In this document: positions 8,592 to 18,633 of the stretch, piece by piece
How the letters are laid out: every line of letters starts with the position of its first letter
Position numbering within the stretch: the stretch's first letter is position 1
DNA from: JBDTVS01 sp040007095
Lineage (GTDB): Bacteria; Acidobacteriota; Vicinamibacteria; Vicinamibacterales; CAVVIG01
DNA: 64,000 nt
Assembly: GCA_040007095.1 (NCBI GenBank)
Contig: JBDTVS010000090.1
Coordinates: 62,001 to 126,000 of the forward strand
Direction: 5' to 3'
The notes under the pieces: model-generated
The model's database searches: none
What the model saw: only the letters and a program-made list of their open reading frames with translations
What the model was told of the DNA's origin: nothing
Position numbers and translations under genes: made by a program

Positions 8592-9935
8592 ATGTTCCTG
8601 ATGAGTAGAACCTCAACTCCACGCCTTCTCGCCATCGCCATCGCCATCGGTGCCACCGTCGCGTCGGCGCAAACCGGCGGCGCGTCTTGGACGACCCCAA
8701 CGCTGACTGAAGTCGACGCGATCTACCCGGACATCGAAGCGTTGTACATCGACCTCCACCGCAACCCGGAGCTGGCGTACCAGGAGACGCGGACGGCGGC
8801 CACGCTGGCCTCGCACGTCAGGGCGCTTGGGTTCGATGTGACCACCGGCGTCGGCCGCACCGGCATCGTCGCCATCATGAAGAACGGATCGGGACCGACC
8901 GTCATGCTGCGCACCGAGCTCGATGCGCTGCCGGTCCAGGAGCGAACCGGGCTGCCGTTTGCGAGTACCGTCGTGATCAAGGACGCCGGCGGACAATCGA
9001 TTCCGGTGATGCACGCCTGTGGACACGATCTTCACATGTCGGCGTGGGCCGGCACCGCGCGGCTGATGGCCGAGCATCGCGACCGCTGGCACGGCACGCT
9101 GATGCTGGTGGGTCAGCCGGCCGAAGAAGGGCGCGGCGGCGCGTCCGCGATGCTGAAGGACGGGCTCTTCACGCGCTTCGCGCGTCCGGACTTTGCTCTC
9201 TCTGTGCACGACGACGACACCATGCCGGCGGGAACGATCGGCTACCATCCGGGTCTCTTCCGGGCGATGTCGGACAACGTCACGATCACTGTGTACGGCC
9301 GCGGCGGACATGCGGCGATGCCGCACAACACCGTCGACCCGGTCGTTCTCGCCGCACGGATTGTCCTCGCGCTGCAGACCGTGGTGTCGCGCGAGAACAA
9401 CCCGGTCGAACCGATTGTCGTGACCGTTGGTTCGATCCACGGTGGGACCCAGGGCAACGTGATTCCCGACGAAGTACGGCTGGAGCTATCGGTTCGGACC
9501 AATACGCCGGAGGTGCGGACGCGCACGCTGGCCGCGATCCGTCGCGTCGCCAACGGCGAGGCAGCCACTGCGGGCGCACCGCGCCAACCCCAAGTCGAGG
9601 TCCGGGCCGGCGGCACTCCGCCGGTCTACAACGACCCGCCGCTCACGCTGCGACTCGCGGCCGCGCTGAAAAAAGGCCTCGGCGACACCAACGTCGTCGA
9701 GATGCCGCAGAAGATGACCTCGGAAGATTTCGCGGAGTACGGTCTAGCCGGGGTGCCGTCCGCCCTGTTGCACGTTGGCGCCGTCGATCCGGTGAAGTTG
9801 GCTGCGGTGCGCGACACCGGCATCCCGCTACCGGCTCCACACTCAGCCGAGTGGGCGCCGGAACGCGTTCCGACGATCAAGGGCGCCATCCGCGCGGAAG
9901 TGACGGCCCTGCTCGAGCTATTTCGCGGGAATTAG
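8592..9935 (+). CDS. Exported M20-family metallo-amidohydrolase (hippurate hydrolase-like)
   Basis: The product (447 residues) is a di-metal M20D amidohydrolase/aminoacylase that removes acyl groups from amino acids or cleaves small peptides. Visible family motifs are LHRNPELAYQE (55-65), HACGHDLHMS (141-150, Cys143/His145 metal ligands), QPAEEG (175-180, catalytic Glu) and His206 in LSVHDDD. A hydrophobic leader ending ASAQ near residue 27 suggests export, which is unusual for cytoplasmic aminoacylases but frequent in this lineage. The start may be 8592 or 8601; neither has a strong ribosome-binding site. It converges with the DUF1552 gene. Confidence 0.9.
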   Translation: MFLMSRTSTPRLLAIAIAIGATVASAQTGGASWTTPTLTEVDAIYPDIEALYIDLHRNPELAYQETRTAATLASHVRALGFDVTTGVGRTGIVAIMKNGSGPTVMLRTELDALPVQERTGLPFASTVVIKDAGGQSIPVMHACGHDLHMSAWAGTARLMAEHRDRWHGTLMLVGQPAEEGRGGASAMLKDGLFTRFARPDFALSVHDDDTMPAGTIGYHPGLFRAMSDNVTITVYGRGGHAAMPHNTVDPVVLAARIVLALQTVVSRENNPVEPIVVTVGSIHGGTQGNVIPDEVRLELSVRTNTPEVRTRTLAAIRRVANGEAATAGAPRQPQVEVRAGGTPPVYNDPPLTLRLAAALKKGLGDTNVVEMPQKMTSEDFAEYGLAGVPSALLHVGAVDPVKLAAVRDTGIPLPAPHSAEWAPERVPTIKGAIRAEVTALLELFRGN

Positions 9936-9982
9936 AGCGAACACGAACATTCAACGCTGAACGTCGTCTTGCTTCGCGCCTT

Positions 9983-11305
9983 TCAGATCGACAACATCCC
10001 GGTGCTGTCGCCGAACTTCTCGGTGGGGATATCGAGCTTGTCGAGCATGGCCACGAGCAGATTCGACATCGTCGTTTCCGGCGTGTTCCTGATGTGACGC
10101 CCGCCCTTCAGCTTTCCCGAGGCGCCGCCCGCCAGAACGATCGGCAGCGGGTAGTGGTTGTGCTGATTGGCGTCGCCCATCGCGCTGCCATACAGCACCA
10201 TTGAATGATCGAGCAGTGTGCCGTCGCCGTCCTTCGTCGTCTGCAGTTTGTTCAGCAGGTACGCGAGCAAGGTCACGTGGTAGCGGTTGAGGACGGCGAA
10301 CCGATCTTGGTTCTCCCTGATGTTGGAGTGGTGCGAGAGGATGTGGAACGCGTCCTTTACGCCGCTCTTCGGATACACCGCGTTGCTCAGTTCCTTGGCG
10401 AGCAACATCGTCGTCACGCGGGTGATGTCGGCCTGCCAGGCCAGCACCTGAAGATCGAACATCAACTTGATGTGCTCTTCGACCTCTTTGGGAGCGCCGA
10501 TCGGCGCGTCCGGCAGTGCGAGCTCGGACGACGCCTGCTTCGAGGCCTTCTCGATCCGTCGCTCGATCTCGCGAATGTCGCTGAGGTACTGGTCCACGCG
10601 GTTGCGATCGCCCGGCGGCAGCCTCCGCTGCAGGGTGGAGGCTTCTCCCAGGACCGAATCGAGCAGACTGACCGACTGCTGCCGGCGTGCGCGGCGCTCG
10701 GCATCGGTGCTGCCATCGCCGAACAGCCGCTCGAACACCACCTGCGGATTGTTCTGCATCGGCAGCGGCGCCGCCGGTCCCTGCCATGAAATCGTGTCGC
10801 GGTACGCGCAGCTCAGGTCGCCGCAGCTCAAGCTGGAGTCTTCGATCATCAGCTCGATCGAGGGCAGCGGGGTGTCCTGTCCGATGTGCTGTGCCGCGAA
10901 CTGGTCGACGGTAACGCCCAGGTGGGCTCGTGGGCCCGCTTCCGCATGCGCCCCGCTCAGGAACGTCGCGGCCGACCGGTTGTGATTCGAGGTGGCCGAA
11001 CCGCCGCCGTAGGCCTGCGGATGACTGAGATCGCTGATGACGTTGATGCGATCGCGAAAGGGTTTCAGCGGCTGGAGGATTTCCGACAATTCGAAGCCAG
11101 CGCCTTCGGTCGCGGGCGTCCACTTGTCCATCGTCGCGCCGTGGGGCACGTAGATGCAGGCGAGACGCGTGCGGCCCTTGGCCACCGTCTGCGCCAGAGG
11201 CGTCGCCGCCGGGAGCATCGACTCGAGCAACGGCAGTGCCATCGTCACGCCCATGCCGTTGAGAAAGGTGCGTCGCGACAGATGCTGTTTGGTGAGGAAT
11301 GCCAT
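9983..11305 (-). CDS. DUF1552 protein, Tat-exported
   Basis: The product (440 residues) belongs to DUF1552, a family expanded in Planctomycetota, Acidobacteriota and myxobacteria and usually found beside DUF1592-type proteins. A twin-arginine signal (SRRTFLNGMGV, residues 10-20) predicts folded export. The body has an alkaline-phosphatase/sulfatase-like look (VPHGATMDKW, DLSHPQAYGG, HNRSAATFLSGAH) and ends with EKFGDSTGMLSI, but the catalytic role of the family is not established. It lies 47 bases downstream of the DUF1592-type gene on the same strand and is probably co-transcribed with it and the ankyrin gene. Confidence 0.92.
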   Translation of the reverse strand: MAFLTKQHLSRRTFLNGMGVTMALPLLESMLPAATPLAQTVAKGRTRLACIYVPHGATMDKWTPATEGAGFELSEILQPLKPFRDRINVISDLSHPQAYGGGSATSNHNRSAATFLSGAHAEAGPRAHLGVTVDQFAAQHIGQDTPLPSIELMIEDSSLSCGDLSCAYRDTISWQGPAAPLPMQNNPQVVFERLFGDGSTDAERRARRQQSVSLLDSVLGEASTLQRRLPPGDRNRVDQYLSDIREIERRIEKASKQASSELALPDAPIGAPKEVEEHIKLMFDLQVLAWQADITRVTTMLLAKELSNAVYPKSGVKDAFHILSHHSNIRENQDRFAVLNRYHVTLLAYLLNKLQTTKDGDGTLLDHSMVLYGSAMGDANQHNHYPLPIVLAGGASGKLKGGRHIRNTPETTMSNLLVAMLDKLDIPTEKFGDSTGMLSI

Positions 11306-11352
11306 GTGCTGCGTTCTCCCCTAAGCTGTGTGTCCCTATTATGGCAGATGGC

Positions 11353-13728
11353 CTACTGACTGATGGCCTTTTCTTGCTGCTTCTTCATGTTCATCTGGAA
11401 CGGAGCGCTCTCGATCACTCCGAGAACGAGCGACGAGAATTTGTAATCGTTCTTCGCCGCGCGATGTACGACAGCCCGCACCGTCGGCATGTCGTCGAAC
11501 TCCACCGGTCGGCCCATTGCGTAGGTCAGCAGCCGCTCGGTCGCCGTCGTGACGAATGCCTCCGATCGTGTGAGCAGCGCCTGGCGGAGGTCCGCGGGAC
11601 CGTGCAGCGGCGTGCCGTCCACGAGCTGGCCTGACGCATCGACTGGCATCCCGCCATCGCGCTCGCGCCACGTCCCCACCAAGTCGAAAGGCTCCAGCGC
11701 GAACCCGATGGGGTCCATGATTTTGTGGCAGGACGCGCACACCGGATTCGTGCGATGCGCTTCCATCCGCTTCCGAAGCGAGATGACCTTCGCCTCGGCG
11801 GGATCTCTCTCCAGGTTGACCTCGACACCGGGCGGCGGCACCAGCGCCGGCAGGCCGAGAATGTTCTCGAGAATCCATTTCCCGCGCGACACCGGGGAGG
11901 TCCGCGTTGCGACCGACGTCACCGTCAACATGCTGCCTTGCCCGAGCAGCCCGCGCCGCGGACTGTCCGCGGGGAGCGGGATTCTGCGGAAGTAGCTGCC
12001 GTGAATGTTCGGAATGCCGTAGTGACGCGCGAGCCGCTCGTCGACGAATGTGTAGTCGGCGTTCAGCAGATCGATGATCGTGCGATCCTCCCGAACGATC
12101 GTCGAGAACAGCATCTCGGTCTCGCGGCGGAACGCTGCCCGCAAGTTGTCGTCGAAATTGGTCGCCGATGTCTGCACGTTGGCAAGTTCCCGTAGATACA
12201 GCCACTGACCGGCAAAGTTGGTCGTCAGGGCTTCCGACCTGGCGTCGGCGAGCATCCGCTTCACCTGCTGGGCGAGCACGGTCTGATCGCGCAGCCGCCC
12301 CTTGCTCGCCACATCCAGAAGCTCGTCGTCGGGAATGCTGCTCCACAAGAAGAACGACAGGCGGGAGGCCAGCTCGAGATTGCTGATGCGGTAGGTCTCG
12401 CCGGGACGGACGCTTTTGGGCTCCTCTTCGACGCGGTAGAGGAAACTGGGCGCGACCAGGATGCGCGCCACCGCCTGCTGGATGCCGGATTCGAAGTCGC
12501 CGTCGCCGCGGCCCTGCTGGTAGAACCCGAGCAGCGTCTCGACTTCATCGTCCAGCAGCGCTCGGCGATACGCGCGGTGGGCCAGCGTCGTGATGATCTT
12601 CCGCGCGCACGGCCGCTCCTCGTTCGCGGTGGCGGGATGACAAACCAGGATGCGGCGGCGACTCGGGGTGTCGCCCGCGCCCGTCGCGTTGAAGGGGCCC
12701 GTGATGGCGATGGTCCCCACGCCGCCCGCGGGAGTGAACACCGAATCGATGCGGAAGTCCGAGAACTGGTCGTCGACACCGGCGGCGCGCTGGCGATCCA
12801 CGAGCGCGGCACCGATGGCGTGCGGACCGGCTGTCACCTTGATCCGGAAGCTGCGCGGGTTCTCCACGGTGATTTTCGCGCCGTCAAGCGTGACGTCCAG
12901 GGCGGGGCCGCCAGCACCACCCCGGCCTCCGGCGAAGCCGCCGCCCACGCTGAACTCGTATTCCGCGTCGAGCGGGAATGTATGCGTGATCAGCATCCCG
13001 CCGCGGGTGCCGAGAGGCAAGCCCTCGATGTGACGATCCTGCGCCAGTGCCCCCGGCGGGCTGTAGGTGATCTGCGACGGCGTCGCCCTGCGATCGCCGA
13101 CCGCACGCCGGCTGATCTTCATCGCCGCAGACACATAGCCCTGGACGAGCGAAGGGGAGGTGGCCAGCGCTTCCGCGATGTTGTCGAATCCCTCGCTCGA
13201 TGCATCCGATGGCAGCAGTGCCTTGACGTCGACGTCCAACGCGAGGAGATCGCGAATCGCGTTCGCGTATTCCGTCCGGTTGAGCCGATGCAGCGCCGGC
13301 GCGTGCAACGCCGCGCCAGCAGGCGCAGCCTGATCGAGCCGCGTCTCCAATTGCGACGCAAAGTCGTCGAGCACGCTTCGCTCCGGCCGGCGAGCGCCGC
13401 TCGGGGGCATCATCCCCGTCCGAATCTTCCGCACGACTTTTTCCCACGTCGCCGCGTCTGCCGCCACATGGTCGAAGTCTTTTGTATCGAGGGCCAGCCC
13501 GCCAACTTTCGCGCGCTCGTTGTGGCAGGTGACACAGTACTGCTTCAGTACTGGGGACGAAGCGGGAAGTGCGGCCGCCGGCGTCGCAGCCGGCGAAGGC
13601 GTCTGTGCATGACCTGGAGGGGTTGCGAGAATCACCATCCAGGCCGCGGCCACACCCGCCACCAGGCCACGAACACACGAACGCCTGCGTGGTTCGGTGA
13701 TGGCGTGGGTCGACACCTGATCCCTCAT
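11353..13728 (-). CDS. DUF1587/DUF1592/DUF1588/DUF1585 protein with two c-type haem motifs
   Basis: The product (791 residues) starts at 13728, where its ATG overlaps the TGA of the ankyrin gene (ATGA), implying translational coupling. After a signal peptide (about 18-41) comes CVTCH at residues 65-69, a c-type haem site, then the region typical of DUF1587, DUF1595, DUF1592 and DUF1588, a second haem-type CASCH at about 664-668 followed by KIMDPIGFALEPFD, and a C-terminal DUF1585. These proteins are periplasmic or surface-bound and widely paired with DUF1552; electron transfer or polymer breakdown has been suggested for the family but is unproven. A longer in-frame ORF to 13830 was rejected because the overlap start and signal peptide fit 13728. 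Confidence 0.93.
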   Translation of the reverse strand: MRDQVSTHAITEPRRRSCVRGLVAGVAAAWMVILATPPGHAQTPSPAATPAAALPASSPVLKQYCVTCHNERAKVGGLALDTKDFDHVAADAATWEKVVRKIRTGMMPPSGARRPERSVLDDFASQLETRLDQAAPAGAALHAPALHRLNRTEYANAIRDLLALDVDVKALLPSDASSEGFDNIAEALATSPSLVQGYVSAAMKISRRAVGDRRATPSQITYSPPGALAQDRHIEGLPLGTRGGMLITHTFPLDAEYEFSVGGGFAGGRGGAGGPALDVTLDGAKITVENPRSFRIKVTAGPHAIGAALVDRQRAAGVDDQFSDFRIDSVFTPAGGVGTIAITGPFNATGAGDTPSRRRILVCHPATANEERPCARKIITTLAHRAYRRALLDDEVETLLGFYQQGRGDGDFESGIQQAVARILVAPSFLYRVEEEPKSVRPGETYRISNLELASRLSFFLWSSIPDDELLDVASKGRLRDQTVLAQQVKRMLADARSEALTTNFAGQWLYLRELANVQTSATNFDDNLRAAFRRETEMLFSTIVREDRTIIDLLNADYTFVDERLARHYGIPNIHGSYFRRIPLPADSPRRGLLGQGSMLTVTSVATRTSPVSRGKWILENILGLPALVPPPGVEVNLERDPAEAKVISLRKRMEAHRTNPVCASCHKIMDPIGFALEPFDLVGTWRERDGGMPVDASGQLVDGTPLHGPADLRQALLTRSEAFVTTATERLLTYAMGRPVEFDDMPTVRAVVHRAAKNDYKFSSLVLGVIESAPFQMNMKKQQEKAISQ

Positions 13729-15290
13729 CGCTGCGCCACAGCCTCGCCGCCCATCAGCTTCTTGATCAGCGCCATCGAGCTGGGCTTGGACTTTCCCGGA
13801 TGCGTCGCAAGAAAGACACCCTCCGCCCACGTCAGCGGCGAGCGCCCTTCCTTGTCCTTGACGTCAAGCTTCGCGCCCTGCTTGACGAGGTACTGAATGA
13901 TGTCGTCCGAGCCGCGATTCGCGGCGCCGTGCACGGCCGTCAGTCCCATCGAGTTCACGTCGTTCACGTCCATCCCGAGCTCGACGCACAGCGTGACGGC
14001 CTCCAGCTGCGCCTTGGGACCCTCGTCGAAGGTTTGGTCCACGACCCAGTTGATGCCGGCGGCGGCCATCAACGCGGTCGTACCGCCAAAGGTTGGAACA
14101 TAAGGATCCGCACCCCAGTCGAGAAGCAGACGCATCACCGCGAGGTCTCCCGCCAGCGACGCGGTCAGGAATGGCGTTTGTCCGGTGAAGTCCACCCACG
14201 AGAGTGAGCCGGTCGTCCGCAGCATCTGCCGGCGGATCGGCGGCGTCTCCTTCATTCGCGTGTTCGGATCGGCCCCACGGTTCAGCAGCAATTTGATCAA
14301 TTCGAGCGCCGCCTGGCGATCGACACCGTTTTGGAAGTTGCCGTTGTCCACGTCCATGTTGCGGGTCTCGACGGCCCCCCACAGCGGCGTCCGGCCGTAC
14401 CAGTCGACGCCGTTGATCTCGGCGCCCTGCTCGACGGCGAAGCGAGCCACATCCATGTGGGTGTTCGTGATCGCCATCAGCAATGGGGTGATGCCGTTCG
14501 GGTCGGTCTCGTTCAGGTGTGCTCCCGCCTTGAGCAGCATGCGGGCGGCATCAAGCCGGCCGTCGCGGGCGGCATACAGGAGCGGCGTCAAGCCGCCGGG
14601 AATGAGATAGCGCGACCCGCGTTCGGGAAGGCCGCCGCGAACGATGCCGATGCCGTGTCCAAACCCGGGGACCGAGTTCGGAAGGACCCACACCGGCGTT
14701 CGTCCGACCCTCGTCTTGGCATTGACGTCGGCGCGGCGTTCAATCAGCAATCCGACGATGTCCGGATGATTTGCGCGGACGGCGACCATCAGCGCAGTCT
14801 GCTGAAACTCCGGATCCTTCGCGTCAACCACCGCACCGCGATCGAGCAGCAGTGTCACCGATTCGAGGTTGCCGACCTTCGTCGCGGTCATGAGCGGCGT
14901 TTCGCCGGTCGGATCGGGCGCGTTCGCATCCGCTCCCGCATCGAGGAGCACGCGGATCATCGCCGCGTTGCCGTTGCTGCATGCCAGGTAAAGCGGCGTG
15001 ACGCCGGTGCGGTTCGCGGCCTTCACATCCGCGCCCGCCCGAAGCAGGAGGCGAACCGATTCCAGGTCGTCCACACGAACCAGCCAGTGCAACGCGGGCG
15101 TGCCATCTTTTGCCGGCACGTTGACGTCGACCTTTTGATCCACGAGCGCCCGGACGGCCGCTGGATCACGTCTCATCGCCGCTTCGGCAATGCGTGTGTC
15201 GCTCGGTGCCGCATTGTTCTGAGCTGCGGCGCTCGAGGCGAACAGCGGGAGCAGAACCAGCGCAAAGAGTCGGGCCTTGGGAGAAGTCAT
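13725..15290 (-). CDS. Exported ankyrin-repeat protein
   Basis: The product (521 residues) has a signal peptide (MTSPKARLFALVLLPLFASSAAAQ) and then about ten ankyrin repeats of roughly 33 residues, with repeated consensus pieces such as GVTPLYLACSNGN, GETPLMTA, GRTPLWGAVETRN and GLTAVHGAANRGS. Ankyrin repeats bind proteins; here the partner is presumably extracytoplasmic. Its stop codon overlaps the start of the haem-containing DUF1592-type gene, so the three genes 13725-15290, 11353-13728 and 9983-11305 look like one operon. An in-frame upstream start (15344) exists, but the signal peptide favours 15290. Confidence 0.92.
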   Translation of the reverse strand: MTSPKARLFALVLLPLFASSAAAQNNAAPSDTRIAEAAMRRDPAAVRALVDQKVDVNVPAKDGTPALHWLVRVDDLESVRLLLRAGADVKAANRTGVTPLYLACSNGNAAMIRVLLDAGADANAPDPTGETPLMTATKVGNLESVTLLLDRGAVVDAKDPEFQQTALMVAVRANHPDIVGLLIERRADVNAKTRVGRTPVWVLPNSVPGFGHGIGIVRGGLPERGSRYLIPGGLTPLLYAARDGRLDAARMLLKAGAHLNETDPNGITPLLMAITNTHMDVARFAVEQGAEINGVDWYGRTPLWGAVETRNMDVDNGNFQNGVDRQAALELIKLLLNRGADPNTRMKETPPIRRQMLRTTGSLSWVDFTGQTPFLTASLAGDLAVMRLLLDWGADPYVPTFGGTTALMAAAGINWVVDQTFDEGPKAQLEAVTLCVELGMDVNDVNSMGLTAVHGAANRGSDDIIQYLVKQGAKLDVKDKEGRSPLTWAEGVFLATHPGKSKPSSMALIKKLMGGEAVAQR

Positions 15291-15344
15291 ATCCACTTGC
15301 CCATTATAAGAGCGTCCGCGGCCCAATTTGGGCGATCTCGTCAA

Positions 15345-15380
15345 GGGCCCGCGAAAGAACCACGTTGTTCTTCGCGGCCC
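15345..15380 (-). terminator. Imperfect hairpin after the third receptor gene; shares a 21-base core with 24325-24345
   Basis: The arms GGGCCCGCGAAAGAAC (15345-15360) and GTTCTTCGCGGCCC (15367-15380) pair with two bulges around a 6-base loop, one base downstream of the minus-strand stop. No T-run follows, so termination is a guess. The first 21 bases (15345-15365) recur exactly at 24325-24345, so this may be a repeat rather than a dedicated terminator. Confidence 0.45.
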
Positions 15381-18300
15381 CTAAAAGTCGAACTGCACGC
15401 TGATCTTGACGAAGCGCGGCGTGAGCACCGAGGTCGGGGTCAGCCAGCTTCCGGTCGGGTTCGTCGCCGAGGGCAGCACGAACGCCTGGTTGTAGGTCAG
15501 GACCGGCGCGCGGTTGAAGAGGTTGTAGATGTCCAGCCCCACATTGGTCCTGGTGCGCCCAAACGTCAGGATCTTCGCGACACGCAGATCGATTTCGTTC
15601 ACGCGATCGCCATACAACGTCCCCGGCTGGATCAGGTTCACCGTGGCGGTCGGTGCGTTGTTGGACAGGCTGCGGCCAAGCGACGGCGCGATCACGGCGT
15701 TGGGCGTGGCCCAGTTCGCGGCCAACGTGTCGCCCTGGTCGCTCCTCATCGTCCCGGCGATCTGAACGCCCACCCTGGGAAGCGTGTACGTCCCGAGCGC
15801 CGTGAAGCGGGTGATGAACCCCGTGTTCGTGTTGCAGTACGGGTTCGTGGGGCTTTGCGCGCCGAGGACGGTGAACTCGGGCAGCGCGGCCCGCATCGCG
15901 CAGTAGTCGCTCGAGGTCTTCGCGGTGTTGAACCCGCCCTGCAGCACCAGGCCGTTTCTCGGTCTCGCGCTGATATTGGCCGAGACTGAATCCGATTTCT
16001 GCGTCTGCCCGCCGTAGGCATCTGCCAACGTCACGAAGTTGTTGACCGCGGACGATGCCACGCTCGGGTTGACGTTGTAGAGTGGTCCGGGAATCGCGTA
16101 GCCGCCGCCATTGGGCAGCCGCGAATCAACGGGGGCGGAAATCGTGAACGGGTCGAAGTTCGTGGCCTTCAACGTCAGGTTGTCGGTGACCACGAAGTTT
16201 TCGAGCCAGCGACGGTAGTAGCCGATGTCGACGGACACCCGGGGCAGCAGCTCCTGCTGAATCGAGGCGCCGATCTGCCAATCGCCCGACCGCACACCCC
16301 AACCCGAGAGCAGCGCCGGATCCTGGGTGGTGTCGAAGACCGACTTGCCGAAGTTCGTGTTCGGCACCGCGCCGCAGAAGTCGCCGCCGCCCGCGCGCAG
16401 GTCCTGCGCGGTGTTGTTCAGGAGGTCGCAATCGGCCGTCCAGTTGCGATTGGCGTCGGTCCAGGTGCGTGTGGCGGTGGTCGAGACGCGCGAGGTCGGC
16501 CGGCTCGCGACAAACAACCCGCCATTCTGTGCGGCCTCCAGGTAGCGGCCGAAGCTGACCTTGACCGCCGTCTTTCCGTTGCCGAACACGTCGTAGGCCA
16601 CGCCGGCCCGCGGCGTGAGATCGCGATACGCGTCCACGCCCTTGGTTTCAGGGAACGTCGTCACGCCGGGCAGGAACGGCACGCCGCCCATCTGCGCCTC
16701 CGGAAAGATGCTCGACGCGATATCCAGACGCAACGCGCCCTGCACGGTCATCCGGCCGAGTGTCCACGCTTCCTGCGCATAGAACGCGTCGAAACGCACG
16801 CGTTGCAACTGCGAAAAGCGGTCGATGGTCTCCGTGATCTGGTCCGGCACGCCGTTCTGGGTTCGATAGCTCAACTCCTGGCTGTTGGAAAACGGTTTAC
16901 GGTTATCGACCAGGTAGCCGCCCTGATAGCCAAACTTCATGTTCTGGGCGCCGAGCACATACGACGCCGACGCACGCCAGTTGTACGAGCCCTGCCAGTT
17001 CTCACCGAAATTCGGCGAGCGGTATACCAGGTTCGCGATGTTGCCGTTGCTCGCGCAGCCGTTCGCGCACTGTTCCGTGATGCGGATCAGATCGGCCGCC
17101 GGACTGCCCGGCATCAGCACGCCGCCCCACTTGCTGCCGTACGTACTCAGGCCGGCCTCGAGGAGCAGGCGGCTGGTGACCGGCGATTGCCACGTCGCCT
17201 GCCGCACTTTATTGCCGACGTCACGATACGCGCCGGTTTCCGGCGAGGCGGTCGCGCTCACCGACGGCGTCGGCGAGGCGCCGCCGGCGATGATCTCACC
17301 GGCCTCCGATCGCCGGCAGGCCTTGATGCTGTCGGGCGCGCCCTGGAACGCGGCGCCCTCACACGGTAACTGTTCGTCCCAGAACAAACCGAACTTGTTG
17401 CGCGTGTTCGCCTGGATCGTCAGACGCAGCGAAATCGGACGGAACGATTGGGCGGCCGCGGCCGGCCGCGAGGGATCCGCAACGTAGGTCCACTTGGTCG
17501 GATCACCGGCGTTGAGGTTGGCGAACATGCCCGGCACCGTGCGATGACTCCCCTCGTCGCGCAGCGTTCCGAAGTACCACATCCGATCGCGCACGATGGG
17601 CCCGCCGACGCCGAGGTTGAAATCCCAAATCTTCGTGTTGGTGCCAGGGGTCGTGAGACCGCGGTCCTTCAAGTCCTGCGTGTAATTGCTGCCGATCATC
17701 CCCTTCGTGACTCCGGACGCATAGAAGGCGCCTTTGATGCTGTTGCCTCCGGTCTTCGGCACGATGTTCAACGCCGGTCCGCCAACCTCGGCCTCGCCGA
17801 GGCCGCCAGAGGTCGTCATCGTGATCTCCTGGGCGTTGCCGACGTCGGGGATGTACGAGGAGACGCCGGCGCCGTTGAACGCGGAGCCCACGCTCAAGCC
17901 ATCCACTTGAAGCCGGCCTTCGTTGCCGCGGCCGCCGGCGCTTCCGAAGACCACCATTCCGGGTACGACTTGCACGTCCGACGCCGCGCCGCCGGCCACG
18001 ACCGTGTTCGGCATCAGCGTCATCAGACCCGCGTACGCGCGCGCCGCGGGAATCGAGGTAATCAGCTCGTTGCTGATCACGGTTTGCCGCCGGGTGCTCT
18101 GCGTGTCGACGACCGGCGTTTCACCAGACACGGTGATCGTTTCGGTGACCGCCCCGATCTTGAGGTCGGCATTCAGGGTTGCGGCGAAGGAGCCCTGCAG
18201 CTCGATGCCGTCGCGCCTCACGCCGCTGAACCCGGTCAGCGTGAACGTCACAACATAGGTGCCAGCGCGCAGGTCGACGATCCGGTACTGGCCGCTGCCG

Positions 18301-18482
18301 TCGGTCACGGCGGACCGTACTTTCTCAATCAGCACCGGACTGGCGGCTTCAACGGTGACGCCTGGCAGCACGGCACCCGAGGAGTCCTTCACCACGCCGG
18401 CAATCGACGCCTGGGCGAATGCCGAGACCGGCAACGCCAGCAACCACGAAAGCACAACCACGATGCGTTTCGACCCGCCCAT
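15381..18482 (-). CDS. TonB-dependent receptor with carboxypeptidase-regulatory domain (third paralogue)
   Basis: The product (1033 residues) has the same architecture as the receptor at 985-4062: signal peptide ending AFAQ near residue 24, CarboxypepD_reg domain (GVVKDSSGAVLPGVTV), plug with ITVSGETPVVDTQS, and a long barrel ending VQFDF. AAAGGAG lies seven bases before the ATG, a good ribosome-binding site. Clear but partial similarity to the other two receptors suggests older duplication and different ligands. It lies between a CadC-like regulator gene upstream and the ankyrin/DUF1592/DUF1552 operon downstream, all on the minus strand, so it could supply substrate to that system; this is inference from position. 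Confidence 0.93.
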   Translation of the reverse strand: MGGSKRIVVVLSWLLALPVSAFAQASIAGVVKDSSGAVLPGVTVEAASPVLIEKVRSAVTDGSGQYRIVDLRAGTYVVTFTLTGFSGVRRDGIELQGSFAATLNADLKIGAVTETITVSGETPVVDTQSTRRQTVISNELITSIPAARAYAGLMTLMPNTVVAGGAASDVQVVPGMVVFGSAGGRGNEGRLQVDGLSVGSAFNGAGVSSYIPDVGNAQEITMTTSGGLGEAEVGGPALNIVPKTGGNSIKGAFYASGVTKGMIGSNYTQDLKDRGLTTPGTNTKIWDFNLGVGGPIVRDRMWYFGTLRDEGSHRTVPGMFANLNAGDPTKWTYVADPSRPAAAAQSFRPISLRLTIQANTRNKFGLFWDEQLPCEGAAFQGAPDSIKACRRSEAGEIIAGGASPTPSVSATASPETGAYRDVGNKVRQATWQSPVTSRLLLEAGLSTYGSKWGGVLMPGSPAADLIRITEQCANGCASNGNIANLVYRSPNFGENWQGSYNWRASASYVLGAQNMKFGYQGGYLVDNRKPFSNSQELSYRTQNGVPDQITETIDRFSQLQRVRFDAFYAQEAWTLGRMTVQGALRLDIASSIFPEAQMGGVPFLPGVTTFPETKGVDAYRDLTPRAGVAYDVFGNGKTAVKVSFGRYLEAAQNGGLFVASRPTSRVSTTATRTWTDANRNWTADCDLLNNTAQDLRAGGGDFCGAVPNTNFGKSVFDTTQDPALLSGWGVRSGDWQIGASIQQELLPRVSVDIGYYRRWLENFVVTDNLTLKATNFDPFTISAPVDSRLPNGGGYAIPGPLYNVNPSVASSAVNNFVTLADAYGGQTQKSDSVSANISARPRNGLVLQGGFNTAKTSSDYCAMRAALPEFTVLGAQSPTNPYCNTNTGFITRFTALGTYTLPRVGVQIAGTMRSDQGDTLAANWATPNAVIAPSLGRSLSNNAPTATVNLIQPGTLYGDRVNEIDLRVAKILTFGRTRTNVGLDIYNLFNRAPVLTYNQAFVLPSATNPTGSWLTPTSVLTPRFVKISVQFDF

Positions 18483-18633
18483 CTGATGACTCCTTTAAGG
18501 GTGACTCGCGTGATCTTCAGAACACCGCGGTGCCCGATATCCCGCGTAGGCGTCATCCTCTGTCGAATTCCGCCGACCCGGGAGCAAAAAAACGTCAAAT
18601 ATGTGGGCGCTCGGTCGCTGGGTGCGGCAAGAA

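Noticed and set aside
13729..13830. In-frame extension of the DUF1592-type gene
   Set aside because: It would overlap the ankyrin gene by about 100 bases and displace the signal peptide; the ATGA overlap start at 13728 is better.
18588..18594. Intrinsic terminator for the CadC-like regulator at a run of A/T
   Set aside because: The minus strand has seven T in a row here, but no stable hairpin precedes it.
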